From NCBI GenBank assembly GCA_012861695.1, contig JAAOOA010000452.1, positions 1 to 64,000 on the forward strand: 64,000 nt of DNA. Direction: 5' to 3'. The notes beneath the pieces were generated by a model. The model saw only the letters and a list, made by a program, of their open reading frames with translations, had not been told where the DNA came from and did no database searches. A program made the position numbers and the translations under genes. Within the stretch, counting starts at the first letter, position 1. Each line of letters begins with the position of its first letter. Below, piece after piece: positions 33,099-44,717 of this stretch. This DNA is from Trematomus loennbergii. Lineage: Eukaryota > Chordata > Actinopteri > Perciformes > Nototheniidae.

Positions 33099-33563
33099 TG
33101 GTTACAGACCCCACCATTCAGACTGGCAGTGGTTACAGACCCCACCATTCAGACTGGCAGTGGTTACAGACCCACCATTCAGACTGGCAGTGGTTACAGA
33201 CCCCACCATTCAGACTGGCAGTGGTTACAGACCCCACCATCAGACTGGCAGTGGTTACAGACCCCTCCATTCAGACTGGCAGTGGTTTACAGACCCCACC
33301 ATTCAGACTGGCAGTGGTTACAGACCCCACCATTCAGACTGGCAGTGGTTACAGACCCCACCATTCAGACTGGCAGTGGTTACAGACCCCACCATTCAGA
33401 CTGGCAGTGGTTACAGACCCACCATTCAGACTGGCAGTGGTTACAGACCCCACCATCAGACTGGCAGTGGTTACAGACCCCACCATCAGACTGGCAGTGG
33501 TTACAGACCCCACCATTCAGACTGGCAGTGGTTACAGACCCCACCATTCAGACTGGCAGTCAT
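33099..33563. repeat. 31-bp minisatellite, 15 copies, inside hAT element
   Basis: Unit begins GGTTACAGACCCCACCATTC and ends AGACTGGCAGT. 15 copies of GACTGGCAG were counted, with some units one base shorter. It lies within the hAT boundaries, so expansion followed or accompanied the internal deletion. Long open frames through it are artefacts. Confidence 0.95.
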
Positions 33564-33815
33564 ATGCAGCCACACTTAGATTTTCAAAAGTGACTTGGTT
33601 GCGGAGTTTCACTGCGAAATTGACATCGTAATTCCGACGGTTTGGGCACAAGTTTAAGGATATTACGCCTCACTTTTATAAAAATGTTTTTTTTTTTAAA
33701 TTAAAAAAATTAAAAAGTATCGAAAACCGGATCTGATTTCGGTACGGTATACCGTAGCCACCAGTAACCGGTATTTCGGTAATACCGGGAACCGGTATGC
33801 ACCCCTAATGTATAG

Positions 33816-34009
33816 TATATTATTAGTTAATTAATTGGTATGTTTTTTTCTGAAGAGAGATGCGTGCTGCAAATCAGATGATTCGAGGGTCGAGTTATAA
33901 TTCTCGTGAATTAGTACGTGAGTTACTGTTTCTTTTATTTTATGTTTTATTTTAAAAGTATAAATAATGTGGTGTAGATTTTAATCAAATCTTTTTTTGT
34001 GTTTCAGTT
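33816..34009. other. AT-rich spacer
   Basis: Non-coding; ends in a T-rich tract and TTTCAG that could be a splice acceptor for the next segment. Confidence 0.3.
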
Positions 34010-34120
34010 CAGGAAGGTCTGAACCAAATGGGAATTGCCTTAATAGAGTACTCTAGGTCTTCTGGTAGAACCATCTATGATTCACCCCCTGTGGAAAGTG
34101 AGTATATCTGTATTTTAAGC

Positions 34121-34161
<41 letters not shown>

Positions 34162-34163
34162 TG

Positions 34164-34231
<68 letters not shown>

Positions 34232-34860
34232 TGGTGTGTGTGCGCGTGTGTGCGTGTGTGTGTGTGTTGTATATTTTTAAATCAAAATATGTTTTCTTTT
34301 GCTGATGTGTAAAGTATCCATAATAACGTTTTATATACTTGCTCTTTTGTTACAAGGTGACAAAGTCTACAGCCTAAGCCAGCCATCAGTAAGCCATCAC
34401 GACGACAGATCTCCACCGTGTGAAAACGAAGCCCTCACCGCCTCAGAGAGCCAGGCCTCCCTTCAGCAGCTCTGGGGCAAACCATTAACACAGATTCCGC
34501 CTGAACTTTTCAGCGCAGAGCAGTTCTGGGGTGAACCCGTCACAGACACACTCCTGACACGTCAGACAGACTCACCCCCCTGTACCGCATGGCTTCAGCA
34601 GCTCTGGAGCGTCCCCTCAACACAACTTCCGCCTGAGTCAGGCATTTTTCGAACTTTTCAGCGCAGAGCAGTTCTGGGGTGAACCCGTCACAGACACATT
34701 CATAACGAGTTATCATACAGGTAAATGACCTTTATGGTTATTTTATAAGATGATCGCTAAATGAATTGTTGCTAAATGTAATATTTCAGTGTTTCAAATA
34801 CTTACCCCCTCTTTTTTTATCTCTCTGTCTTTTTTCTGTATAGATCTGCACTACGATTAC
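34010..34860 (+). other. Possible exons of an unknown gene
   Basis: An open segment after TTTCAG (34,003-34,008) encodes GLNQMGIALIEYSRSSGRTI and ends at GAAAGTGAGTAT, a good donor (about 34,099). A GT microsatellite follows (34,123-34,270). A second open segment from about 34,357 to 34,690 contains an internal duplication of about 140 bp (FSAEQFWGEPVT twice, the second copy shifted). Another acceptor-like TCTGTATAG is at 34,835-34,845. It precedes the Polinton genes in the same direction and may belong to that element or be host DNA. No family recognised. Confidence 0.35.
34123..34270. repeat. GT dinucleotide microsatellite
   Basis: About 145 bp of TG repeats with GGTGTTG and GCGC interruptions. 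Confidence 0.95.
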
Positions 34861-35053
34861 ATTGCTGTTACCGCCAACTTTATGGTTACACCAACTGAAT
34901 AAGCTGGAGGCCTCTGATGTAAATTGCTATTGAAGTATCGAGTGGTATGTTTACATAAATGTAAAAAGCAGTGTGGTTTTCTTCTGCTGCGACAAATGTA
35001 TTTTTGATTTCCTTTTTTTTTTTTTGCTGGGGTGATTTCATAAACAGTCAAAC

Positions 35054-35861
35054 ATGGATGATTTAGCAGATAGAGAAACGTCATTTCTTCAATGCTTAAA
35101 TGATATAAATGACCTAAGCGAAGATGAATACACCTATAGTGAAATGTCATTTCCTCAGTGTTCAGACAATATTAACGAGTTAAATGATGAAGAACTAGTT
35201 GTAAACGAGCCTTCCACCCCCTCAGAAACAAACTCAAGCTATCCAATAACATTAGATGGCGCGTTGGAATGGGTTCTAGACTGCTACCAAAACTCTGAAG
35301 CGTAACCTGGTCTTGTGCTTTTAAATCAGATCGCAGACGAAGTACTTCAACTCAATGAGTCAAATAATGTTAGCGAAGCTTCCGTCAATGTTGAATCACC
35401 AGTTTCCTCCGTGCAAAATGGTGGACACGTTGATCAAATGGCATCCCGAATGCTTCAGAATCACCAGGCCCCTCGTTACAAAATGGTGGAAATGTTAATG
35501 ACAACCAGAATGCTTCAACACGTGTTTTGTCTCGACCCGTATTCAATAACACAGAACTGAGTCAGTCTCTAGTCCTAACCCTCCTAACGATGACACAGAC
35601 TATACATCCTATTATGAGAGTCTGATGGAGAATGTACATGATTTGCTAGATCAGGCTTTTTCACAAGCAGAGAGGGAAGATCTTGTACAGATTGAGCCAA
35701 GGGGAGAGCACTGCAGGCTAACGTGTCAGCCATTTTAAATGCCAACAATGATAATAATCTGAATGATTTTGAAGACGCCTCTTCAATGCAGTGCAGTCAA
35801 ATTGGGCTGTTATGTCAGACAGCGATCTTGAATTAGTGGTGCAATTGTTCATTCCCTCGGG
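35054..35861 (+). pseudogene. Acidic ORF region before polymerase (unknown)
   Basis: ATG at 35,054 opens an 83-codon acidic frame with two similar segments (TSFLQCLNDINDLSEDEYTY and MSFPQCSDNINELNDEE). Similar acidic, Asn/Ser-rich coding-like sequence continues in other frames to about 35,850 (for example NVHDLLDQAFSQAERED at about 35,631). It probably represents the variable N-terminal part of the polymerase ORF or a separate upstream gene of the Polinton relic, now broken. Function unknown. Confidence 0.4.
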
Positions 35862-38800
35862 GTGGTGAAACGATTGGCTAGTAAAATGTTGGACAATGAA
35901 ATTGTTAAAAAGAAGAAGCGTTTTCTTTACATTGTTCACAACCCCGCCAACCAGCTGTGTTTTGCTATTAATTTAGCACTGTTGCTGCATGACAACCTCA
36001 CTGATAACGAAGGTTTGAACGCGGTAGAGAGATTCAGAGGGGGGTGGGTTTGACAGACCAGACAGCGGTGACATTCACTGACATTGAGAAATTCGAAGAG
36101 AGTTTAAAATGCAAGATTGTGGTGTTTTACAGAGGCGATGAAGATCGGACCCTCTGTAAATTCCAGACAGACGGTCCCAAAAGAGATAAAACTGTGTTTT
36201 TGTTTCTCTTCAAAAACCATTACTATGGGATTAAGAACTTGAAGGGTTTTCTAGGCCTCCTTGTCTGTGAACACTGCTACACCGGCTAACTCGCGATGGT
36301 TTCATTCATGTGGCCATTGTTTTGTCTGTCTTGACCCCTCATGTACTCTGGATGAGTTTAAACCCATCTTTTGTAAAGACTGTAACAAAACTTGCCGTAC
36401 GGTCGGCTGTCATGCTCGACATAAAAAACAGACACAGAGAGCATCAGCCATTGCCAGTAACTGCGATTTACACAAAAAGTGTGTAGATTGTCAACTTTCT
36501 TACTACATTCCCAGAGTAGTGCAGATAAAACACACAAGTGTGGTGAAAAAATGTAAGACATGTAATGAAAAGCTACCCTCTGCTTCTACAGGCGAGTGTG
36601 AAAACATCTGTGTTACATTGGTGTTACCCAAAGAGACAGAACACAACGACCACATCGTGTTTTATGATTTTGAAACAATGGCGGGGGCAGACGGTGTACA
36701 TGTCCCCTTCCTGGTGTGTACAAAAACCCTGGCAGGCGAAACTTGGGTCGCTGAGGGCACCGACTGTGCACTGCAGTTTCTGGCCCACTTTAGACGCCCC
36801 AAGTTCAAGAATGCAACCTTCATTGCTCACAATGCCAAGGGTTTTGACAGCTATCTCATTATCAATGCAATGATTGAACAAGGGTTAAAACCATCTTTGA
36901 TAATGCAGGGAAGTAAAGTGATTCTTTTACTGACCAAGATTTCAGACAAAAGTACATAGATTCTCTGTCTTACCTCTCTATGCGGCTAGCGCAATGCCCA
37001 AAGCTTTGGGTTCGAAGATAAAATCAAGGGGTATTTCCCTCACGGTTTCAGCTCTAAGGCCAATCTGAGTTATATCGGACCTTACCCACCAGCACACTGT
37101 TATGGGATTGAACGCATGACAACTGATGAAAAGAGTGACTTTTTCGCATGGTATGAGACGGTACGCACGGGTACTTTTGATTTTCGAAAGCAGGCATTGC
37201 TTTACTGTAAAAACGATGTGACATTCTTGCACAGGGCTGCACTTTATTCCGAAAAGGATTCCTTGAAGAGACTGGTGTAGATCCTTTTAGTCGTGCGACC
37301 ATTGCTTCGGCCTGTATGAAAGTTTTCACCACAAACTTTCTGCCCCAAAAACCCTAGCATCCCCCCCCCGATGATTACCGTCGTGAAAACAAGACATACT
37401 CCAGCGGGTATCAGTGGTTAGATTGGGTGGCTCATACTGAGGGGGTATTTATTCAACATGCGTTGAATGAAGGTGAGAAACGAGTGGGACGTTTCGTCGT
37501 AGATGGTTTTGCTGAAGTTGAGGGAGTAAAGATTGTCTGGGAATTTCTTGGGTGCTTTTATCACGGCTGTCCATCGTGTTATAAGGGGCATGAGAAAAAC
37601 CCCTTGACAGGTGGCACATTTGAGCGGCTCCATGCTGCTAGTGAGGAAAAGCTGCATGAGCTACAGTCTGTTCACGGGGCCAAAGTGATCGTTATGCGAG
37701 AGCATACATGGGGTGAGATGAAAAAATCCAATCAAGATTTGCAGGCTTTCCTCAGGGAATACAAAGCTCCAGAACCGTTGACCCCAGGGCTGCTTTATAC
37801 GGGAAGAACGTGTGCAGTGAAGTTGAGGTACACGGCAGCGGCAGATGAATTGATTCATTATTGTGATTTCACCTCCCTGTACCCCTTTGTAAACTGCACA
37901 GGCCTATATCCGCTAGGCCCCCTCAGATCATCTTCCGAGATTTCAAAGATCCTCAGAGTTATTTCGGGTTAATCAGAGCCACCGTAGACCCTCCCCGGGG
38001 TCTTTACTTTCCAGTTCTGCCTTACAAAACTGCAGCGGGTAAGCTTGTGTTCACCCTCTGCCGTACATGCGCTGAGCTTAACAACCAACAGGGGCCTGCA
38101 CGCACAGCAAAGAGGAAAGAGCATTAACAGGAGTTTGGGTGACAACAGAATTCAACAAGGCTCTGGACATGGGTTACAAGCTGACTCAGATCACAGAGGT
38201 GTGGCATTTTGAGAACAAAAGTGACAGCATTTTTGTAGATTATATACACACATTTTTGAAGGGTAAACAAGAAGCATCTGGTTATCCTTCAGAAGCAACA
38301 GATGATGAGAGCAGACAAAAGTATGTGACAGACTACCATGCTAATCAAGGCATACAGCTGGATAAATCAATCAATCAAACCAGCCAAAAGACAAGTGTCA
38401 AAGCTATGTCTCAACAGTTTCTGGGGTAAATTTGCTCAGAGAAGCAATCTGACAGACTAAGATTGTGACCAAACCAGAAGAATTATTTCAGACAGTTTGA
38501 AACGCGAGGGTCGTGATTGGTCCGTGATTGGTCCGTGATCGGCCCGTGATCGGTTCGTGATGAAGAGCCGGCCCCCAGTCTGACTTGATACCGCCCCCGT
38601 GATAAATAAATGTAATTATTGTGAAGCCAGCTGCAATGGATCATTGATCCACCAGGGGGTGCAGTGGGGTTCCACACTGGAGCTCATGTGAAATCAACTT
38701 CGACACAGTAAGCTGGATGTACAGTATGTCTGGTACTAATGTATAGCGGATCTTTGTTAAGATCCATATGTCACGGATAGGATCATAGTCTGTGCTAAAT

Positions 38801-41800
38801 AAGACATGTAATCATTTACAAAACATCACCATGTTGTTATTTAACAAATAATGTTGTTTAGTCGAAAAAAACGAACGAGCCGGCTCTCCCGATTTTTAAT
38901 TCTAATTTAATCATCATCATTGATGTTTATGTTCGCCGAATTGACATGAAATCACTGACAAATATGAATATTCTGTATTCAACTTCATTGAAACGATCAG
39001 GACCCTGGGTGTTATTTTTCCCCATAATGACCAAGTCGCTGCAAATTATCCCGTTTATTACATGGTCATATTCTCAACAAAGTAACAACATGACTCCCAA
39101 TATTAATTGAAATGCTTTTATGGATTTAGAAAATGTTTTTATTGATTTAAAAAATAGTTGTATGTATTGATTTAAATTGACATGCATCCGCTAAGAGAAA
39201 TAGTCACTAGACACTTGACTTTTTATTTAATGCTTTATAACAGCTGTAATAGTTCCTCCGCAGCGCCGCCCACCTCTCTCCGGCTGAAATTATGAATGTA
39301 CAGTAAGGCATAGTAATCATAGATAACACGGCAGGGTCCGTTACAGTTTGTTTTCATCTGATTTCAAATAAACAAAGTCTTGGCTTTCAGAATATTAAAC
39401 TTGTTTTGGCAAATTTAGATGATAAATACAACTATGAAGCTTGTAACGGCATAATTACTTAAGCGGAGAACGGAGTAATTTAACGTTACAGCAAGCATAA
39501 CAACAGCCAGTGTTTATTTTATTATTATATATAGTTGTTATTCATTTGTTTTAAAGCTCAATAAGGAAGATTTAAACTTTCACACACGTTGACTGGCGAA
39601 AAACTCTGCCCGGTTCCCTCGGCCCCCACCACGTTGAATAAACAGAAGGCTGCTTTTGTGGAGGAAGTTACAGCGCTACATACAGGCTCGGCATATGTAC
39701 TGCAGCTTTTTCCAGTAATCAGATTACTTTTAGATTACTTTTGGATTACTTTCTTTATCCATCACAGATGAGAAAATAATAAAACAAATACAAAGAGGAA
39801 ACTATTTGATATGTCTACCATTTATTTTAGGAGTATTCATATTTTTTCAGATAGGATCATACATTTACAAAACATCACCATGTTTTTATTTAACAAAATA
39901 ATCTACAAGAAATCCTAATCTTATATTATAAAACATCACCATGTTTTTTCTGCAGGTCCGCTCCATTTCCTACTTACTGCAGATCAAAAAAAGCTGTGTT
40001 TATTTTATTATTATATAGTCGTTATTCATTTGTTTTAAAGCTCAATAAGGAAGATTTAAACTTTCACACACGTTGACCGGCGAAAAACTCTGCCCAGTTC
40101 CCTCGGCCCCCACCACGTTGAATAAACAGAAGGCTGCTTTTGTGGAGGAAGTTACAGCGCTATGTACAGGCTCGGCATATGCAGCTTTTTTCCAGCGGTA
40201 TCCATAAATCTCTTAATTTTGACCTCAAAGTGCACCAGATTGATGCATTTAACTTCAATATAAAGAAAAACATCTTCTGTTGTAACAACAATAACATTAT
40301 AAATAGTAACATAGCTGAACATGGTATTGCACATTTAGCTTTCAGTGTTACTGACCTGAGATGTTTTTATTACATGAATTAAGGTGACTGAGGCTTTTAA
40401 CATAGACTTTTCAGTGTCCCATATACCGTTCACCATCCCCCACCCCCCTACTGTATGTTGATTTTTGACTTTGTTTGCCGACATGTAAATGGGTGGCATT
40501 TAGTACCTACCCCCTCTGAGTGAATACCTGTTGTACCTGTCCGGGGCTAATCCCATAGGACGATGCTCTGATGTCATCACCCTCGCACATTTGTCATATG
40601 TTTACAAAAATCGATGTTAACACTTCTCGTTCTTATATATGCTATATTTAGGGTCGATATGTGTTGAATTTACTTTAAAATAGCAGATCACTGTGACCGG
40701 ATATAGTTTTTTCGGCTTAGTGAACGTGTGTCTCTTCCTCCGCGGCTCCTCCGTGCAGAGAGTTTGCAGCGGTGCAACGTGCAGTCAGGGGAGGCACGGA
40801 TTGGCCGTCGGGAGAGTCGGGACTTATCCCTGGCCAGCTGTGAGTTCTGGAGAATCACAGAACGGCCGGACGCCAACGGCCCGGTTCGCTTACGGCCGAC
40901 AACACCCCCCCGTCGCACCTTCTAACAGAGCCCCCCACATATCAAATCCCAATTTAACCCCTGGCCTCTGGAGCAGAAATGAAAGAGTTTTAAAATGTTT
41001 ACGTTTTGGTAAGTTTTTAGGGAAATGTTGTAATATTGCAACGTTGGCCTTAGGTGGGAGCAGAATTTCTGTATTTCTACTCACATTGTCTGAATAATAT
41101 ATTGAACAACTAAGGGTTAATTTGCAGGATTGATTGCTTACTTAGCCCTATATCAGTATATAGCATGAATAATAATCACACATCACTCATATTTGTTATG
41201 AATAATCATTTATCATTTATTAAATAGTAAGTCGCTTTGGATAAAAGCGTCAGCTAAATGCAATTTATGAAAGCCTCACTCAGGATTTTTTTACCAAGTG
41301 TTTTTATTGCTCTTGGGCATTAAAACCAAGATTTTAACTTTAGTTTTTTATATAATATCTGCATTTTCTCTTGTGAAAAACTAAATCTTAGTTTGGACAT
41401 AGTTATTTAATATATAAAGACTATATATTATTGAATTACAAGATTAGATATACTTCATTTGATCTAAAATATTGATGTGTTCAAATGCTCTTCTAAACAA
41501 ACTGAAAGTCCATGCAAAGCTGTCTTCCTGTTTTTGTGAATGAAGCGCCATCTCCTAGTTAAATCCTGAAATTGAAAATCTGGCAACGCCCTCTTGGAAA
41601 ATAGTGGGAGGGCTTAACATTCCCAGATACTGGTCTTTGGCAGGTCTTAGGCAGGTAACTTTCAGGTAGTAGGCAGGAAGCAGTAAGCTGGAGTCTGAAA
41701 TAAGATGCTCCATCTGTATGGTGATGGTTGTCATTCCCCTCCCAACAAGGTAGATAACATATTCATTGCAGCATTCACCACGGCCTATGCCAGGCTAAAA

Positions 41801-42112
41801 CTGTACAGTGAATTGGAGAAATTGCAGCACAGAGTTTTCTACTACGACACAGATAGTATCATCTATGTGACAAGACAGGGGGAGACTCCACTGCCTATGG
41901 GGGTTTATCTGGGGGATCTTACAGATGAATAGGCTACGTTCAAAACTCTGAGAGGGGGCGGGTTCTTGAGGCCCCACAACACAACATTGTACGAAATAAA
42001 GAGGGTTTCGTTCTGCGAAATGTGTCATTCACCAAAAAGTTCAGAGTGGTGTTTGATAAAAGAAGTCTGCTAGACGGAGGAAATACTTTGCCTTTCGGGT
42101 ATTGAGAAATAA
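35862..42112 (+). pseudogene. Polinton protein-primed DNA polymerase B, split and broken
   Basis: Parts in order: N-terminal region (35,862-36,289); a Cys/His-rich segment (about 36,300-36,570; CGHCFVCLDPSC, CKDCNKTC); 3'-5' exonuclease motifs FYDFETMAG (about 36,660) and HNAKGFDSYLI (about 36,829); KNDVTFLH (about 37,210); polymerase motif A DFTSLYPFVN (about 37,865-37,894); and, after a ~3.2-kb interruption, polymerase motif C YYDTDSIIY (about 41,841-41,867) and a C-terminal part to 42,104. Frame breaks lie near 36,050, 36,280, 36,955, 37,240-37,370, 37,935, 38,100 and 38,430. The family copies Polinton DNA using a protein primer. The copy is nonfunctional. Confidence 0.8.
38490..41700. repeat. 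~3.2-kb nested repeat insertion within polymerase gene
   Basis: Separates polymerase motif A from motif C. It contains CGTGATTGGTC-type short tandem repeats (38,511-38,560); three copies of CATTTACAAAACATCACCAT (about 38,813, 39,861 and, shortened, 39,930); two direct copies of a ~200-bp block (39,510-39,715 and 39,998-40,200) also found inside the TIR element at 43,488-44,443; a GTCGGGAGAGTCGGGAC block near 40,808; and GTCGCTTTGGATAAAAGCGT (41,232-41,251), a common teleost retroposon tail. No gene supported. Confidence 0.7.
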
Positions 42113-42127
42113 TAAGAAGAGACAAAA

Positions 42128-42774
42128 ATGTTTTCACCCAGCCAAATTGAATTTGAGCCCAGACTACGTGTTCCTTTTTCCTGTCTAGTAGTGGGGCCAA
42201 GCAGGTGTGGAAAAACCTTTTTTGTCAAGAATGTATTGCAAAATTGTACTCATGTAATGGATGTACAGCCTCAAAATATTGTGTGGATTTATACTTCTTT
42301 CCAACCCAAGTACGCAGAACTGCAGGAAAAGAATAAAGATATGAAATTCATCAAAGGTCTGCCTGAATCATTTGAAGATAATCTTTATTTCCTCCTGACC
42401 AAAGTCATTTGATTATATTGGACGATGTTATATTTCAGGCCTCGGAGCATCCGGAAGTAGTCCGACTTTTCACTCAATACCGCCATCACAGAAATATGAG
42501 TGTTATGATGCTGACACAAAATGTTTTCCATTAAGGGAAGAATAGTCGGACAATTAGTTTGAATACTAATTACATGGTCTTGTTTAAAAACCCCAGAGAC
42601 AGATTACAGATGAATATACTTGCTCAGCAAATATACCCTGGTAATAAATCATTTTTCCTACAAAGTTTTGAAGATGCCACCAAGGATCCTCGCGGTTATT
42701 TAATCGTAGACATGACCCCAGCTGTCCAGACATCTACCGACTTAGATCAGGAGCACTACACACTCAGTGGTTAG
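42128..42774 (+). pseudogene. Polinton packaging ATPase (FtsK/A32 type), broken
   Basis: ATG at 42,128, 16 bp after the polymerase part ends. Walker A VVGPSRCGKTFF at about 42,188-42,223; a Walker B-like LIILDDVIF at about 42,411-42,437 lies in another frame; MLTQNVFH-type sensor region follows, then a stop, then an open part 42,559-42,774 (PRDRLQMNILAQQIYPGN). The family pumps DNA into capsids. Length (~215 codons) fits relatives, but a frame change near 42,405 and a stop near 42,533 inactivate it. Confidence 0.8.
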
Positions 42775-42809
42775 TTGTTTACGTACCAAAACCGAAAACT
42801 TGAAACAGT

Positions 42810-43152
42810 ATGTCTGCTCGTTTAAAAAGAAACATGCCCCTGCTAAAGGCTTTATGTCAGGCCAGGCCCTCGAAGCGTAAGGATATTCTCAACAACTGCT
42901 CCACGGATTTTCTTCAATCACTCTGTGAACTGTCTTTAAATCTTCTAAAATGTAACATTCCGCTATCTGGATCTCAGTATAAGAAACTCAAAAAACAAAA
43001 GAAAATTATCAAACTCTTGGCCAATAAAAAGACCAACATAAAAACTAAACACAAGGCCTTAAGAAAACAATCTGGGGTTTTCTTCTGCCTCTGCTAGGTG
43101 CTGTGATCCCCATTTTAGGACAGCTTTTAGGAGGGCTTATTCGACCAAAGTA
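42810..43152 (+). pseudogene. Polinton small basic-hydrophobic protein (pX-like)
   Basis: ATG at 42,810. A strongly basic, Lys-rich N-terminal part (MPLLKALCQARPSKRKDIL; KKLKKQKKIIKLLANKK) ends early at 43,095-43,097. In a neighbouring frame the conserved-type hydrophobic tail GAVIPILGQLLGGLI follows, closing at TAA 43,150. Polintons and adintoviruses commonly have such a protein beside the ATPase; relation to adenovirus core or membrane-active peptides has been proposed. One frame break separates the halves. Confidence 0.6.
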
Positions 43153-43155
43153 AAC

Positions 43156-43435
43156 CATGAGTCAAAAGATGTTTTTGTTAACACCTCACCAGTTTAATCA
43201 GCTCAACCCGACTGGTGTAACTAACCCCCACAGCAAGGAAACAATGAGATGTACAGCAGAAGATGTTCTGGATGAAAAATGAGAGCCGTACTAAACGAAA
43301 CAGGAATAACCCCTTATGAAAAGATAAGAAAATACAACGCCTTGCTGCAGAGATACCTTAACTTACTCAAACAAGAAGGGCAGGAGGAAAGACATAATAC
43401 TTTAACTCTAGAGCTGGGGTTCGGGGTTGTCCATT
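43156..43435 (+). pseudogene. Small Polinton ORF after pX-like gene
   Basis: ATG four bases after the previous stop, beginning MSQKMFLLTPHQFNQLNP. The frame closes at 43,279 and a helical Lys/Leu-rich part (EKIRKYNALLQRYLNLLKQ) continues in another frame. A short ORF of this type typically follows the pX-like gene in Polinton-like elements. Function unknown; the end is lost in flanking repeat DNA. Confidence 0.5.
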
Positions 43436-43487
43436 TTGAATCGGCCCTCAGCTAATTCTAAAAGCGTAATGTAATCTGAGTTCTCTG

Positions 43488-44443
43488 AGGCTGGTGCCCC
43501 ACGAGGACGAAAACGGGTTGTATCCGCATATTTCTCTTGCGTATAGCCCTTTTTGCCACACGAGGCCGTAACTAAACGATAAAAACGGACCCCGCAAACG
43601 ACAACGGGTCCCAAGGTGGATAGATCTGCAAACGGAGCGCTCTGGGGGGTCCAACGGCTCCATGTGATCGCCTCTATACGATCATTTTCTGATAATGACG
43701 ACGCAATAGCCCCGCCTCTCCCCACCTCTGCTGCTCACCCCCGCGTCAAAGTACACTGCACACTGAATTCAGATTATTGATCTTTCTCTCGATATGGACA
43801 TAAACGCGAGTGAAGTCTAATCTGACAGGACGGAGACACGCAGCTCCTCCCGCTGTGATGCGCGGAGCAAAACACACACTTCAAGTCAGATCATCACCCT
43901 TAGCTATTTTAATTACCTCTCAAACTAAACTAGTTATAAATATGTTCATTTTGACTGTCGGGTCACTCATTACAGGATCAGCTGCTGCATGAGACAGACA
44001 CTGACACTGTCAGAAGAGAGGAAAAGAGAGGCTCCGTGTATTTTATTATATATATCATTATATAGAGTCGTTATTCATTTGTTTTAAAGCTCAATAAATA
44101 ACAAAGAAGACCTTTGACCGCACTTTTATCATTTTGTCCGGAAGATTTAAACTTTAACACACGCTGACCGGCGAAAAACTCTGCCCGGTTCCCTCGGCCC
44201 CCACCAAGGAGAATAAACAGAAGTAACCATGACAACCATTCTTCTTCGCTGCTTTTGTGGAGGAAGTTACAGCGCCACGTACAGGCTCGGCATATGTACT
44301 GCAGCTTTTCCAGCGGTTGGAGCTAAACGGAGCTGTCTCGTGTGAACAGACACTTTCCGGTGTCTGTTGCGTGTGGACGGAAGCTTTTTGCGATTGCGTT
44401 TGTGTTGCGTTTCACCGTATGCGTCCTCGTGGGGCACCAGCCT
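43488..44443. mobile_element. 956-bp non-autonomous element with 22-bp TIRs
   Basis: Begins AGGCTGGTGCCCCACGAGGA and ends with the exact reverse complement; the match is perfect over 22 bp, then AAAACGG against CATACGG. No transposase. A ~200-bp internal block (about 44,065-44,315; GGCGAAAAACTCTGCCCGGT) also occurs twice at 39.5-40.2 kb. No target duplication recognised, so the superfamily is unassigned. Confidence 0.75.
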
Positions 44444-44454
44444 TATAATAGACT

Positions 44455-44600
44455 TCTTAAGATGAGATAAGATAAGAAGCACTTTATTGATCCCAAGTTG
44501 GGACATGTTGCGTTGCAGCAGCATCAAAAGACATAGCATTGTACAATTAAAAAAATAAACATTCCAAAATGTAAACATCTCAATAGCATATAGCATAGCA
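44455..44600. repeat. Teleost retroposon-tail-like repeat
   Basis: GATGAGATAAGATAAGAAGC followed by ACTTTATTGATCCC, a phrase very common in fish interspersed repeats. Confidence 0.5.
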
Positions 44601-44717
44601 TAGTCTGATCAGTGCTACTTCAGAGCAGCTGGGCTCCATCAAGCGTCTCTGTAACCTTTGTTTACTTCACTTTATCTACCACTTGTTTATTTGCTATGTT
44701 GTTTGATGACAAAGTTT

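Larger units (their letters stand above)
32422..33807 (-). mobile_element. hAT transposon remnant with 8-bp TSD
   Basis: Ends TAGGGATGCATATCG (left) and CGGTATGCACCCCTA (right), near-perfect inverted repeats, flanked on both sides by ATGTATAG (32,414-32,421 and 33,808-33,815), an exact 8-bp target duplication typical of hAT elements. GATACC-rich subterminal sequence lies at both ends. A minus-strand transposase C-terminal fragment and a 31-bp minisatellite lie inside; most of the transposase is missing. Confidence 0.9.
34850..43430 (+). mobile_element. Polinton/Maverick (adintovirus-like) relic
   Basis: Co-directional genes in order: acidic ORF, protein-primed family B DNA polymerase, FtsK/A32-type packaging ATPase, a basic-hydrophobic small protein and one more small ORF. 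This combination is characteristic of Polintons/adintoviruses. No integrase, protease, penton or major capsid gene is visible, and no terminal inverted repeats are found, so the copy is partial: the right side stops near 43,430 beside a TIR element. All genes have frame breaks, so this is an old inactive copy. Confidence 0.75.

Noticed and set aside
33051..33631. Long open frames of 139-212 codons
   Set aside because: Translations of the 31-bp minisatellite in all three frames.
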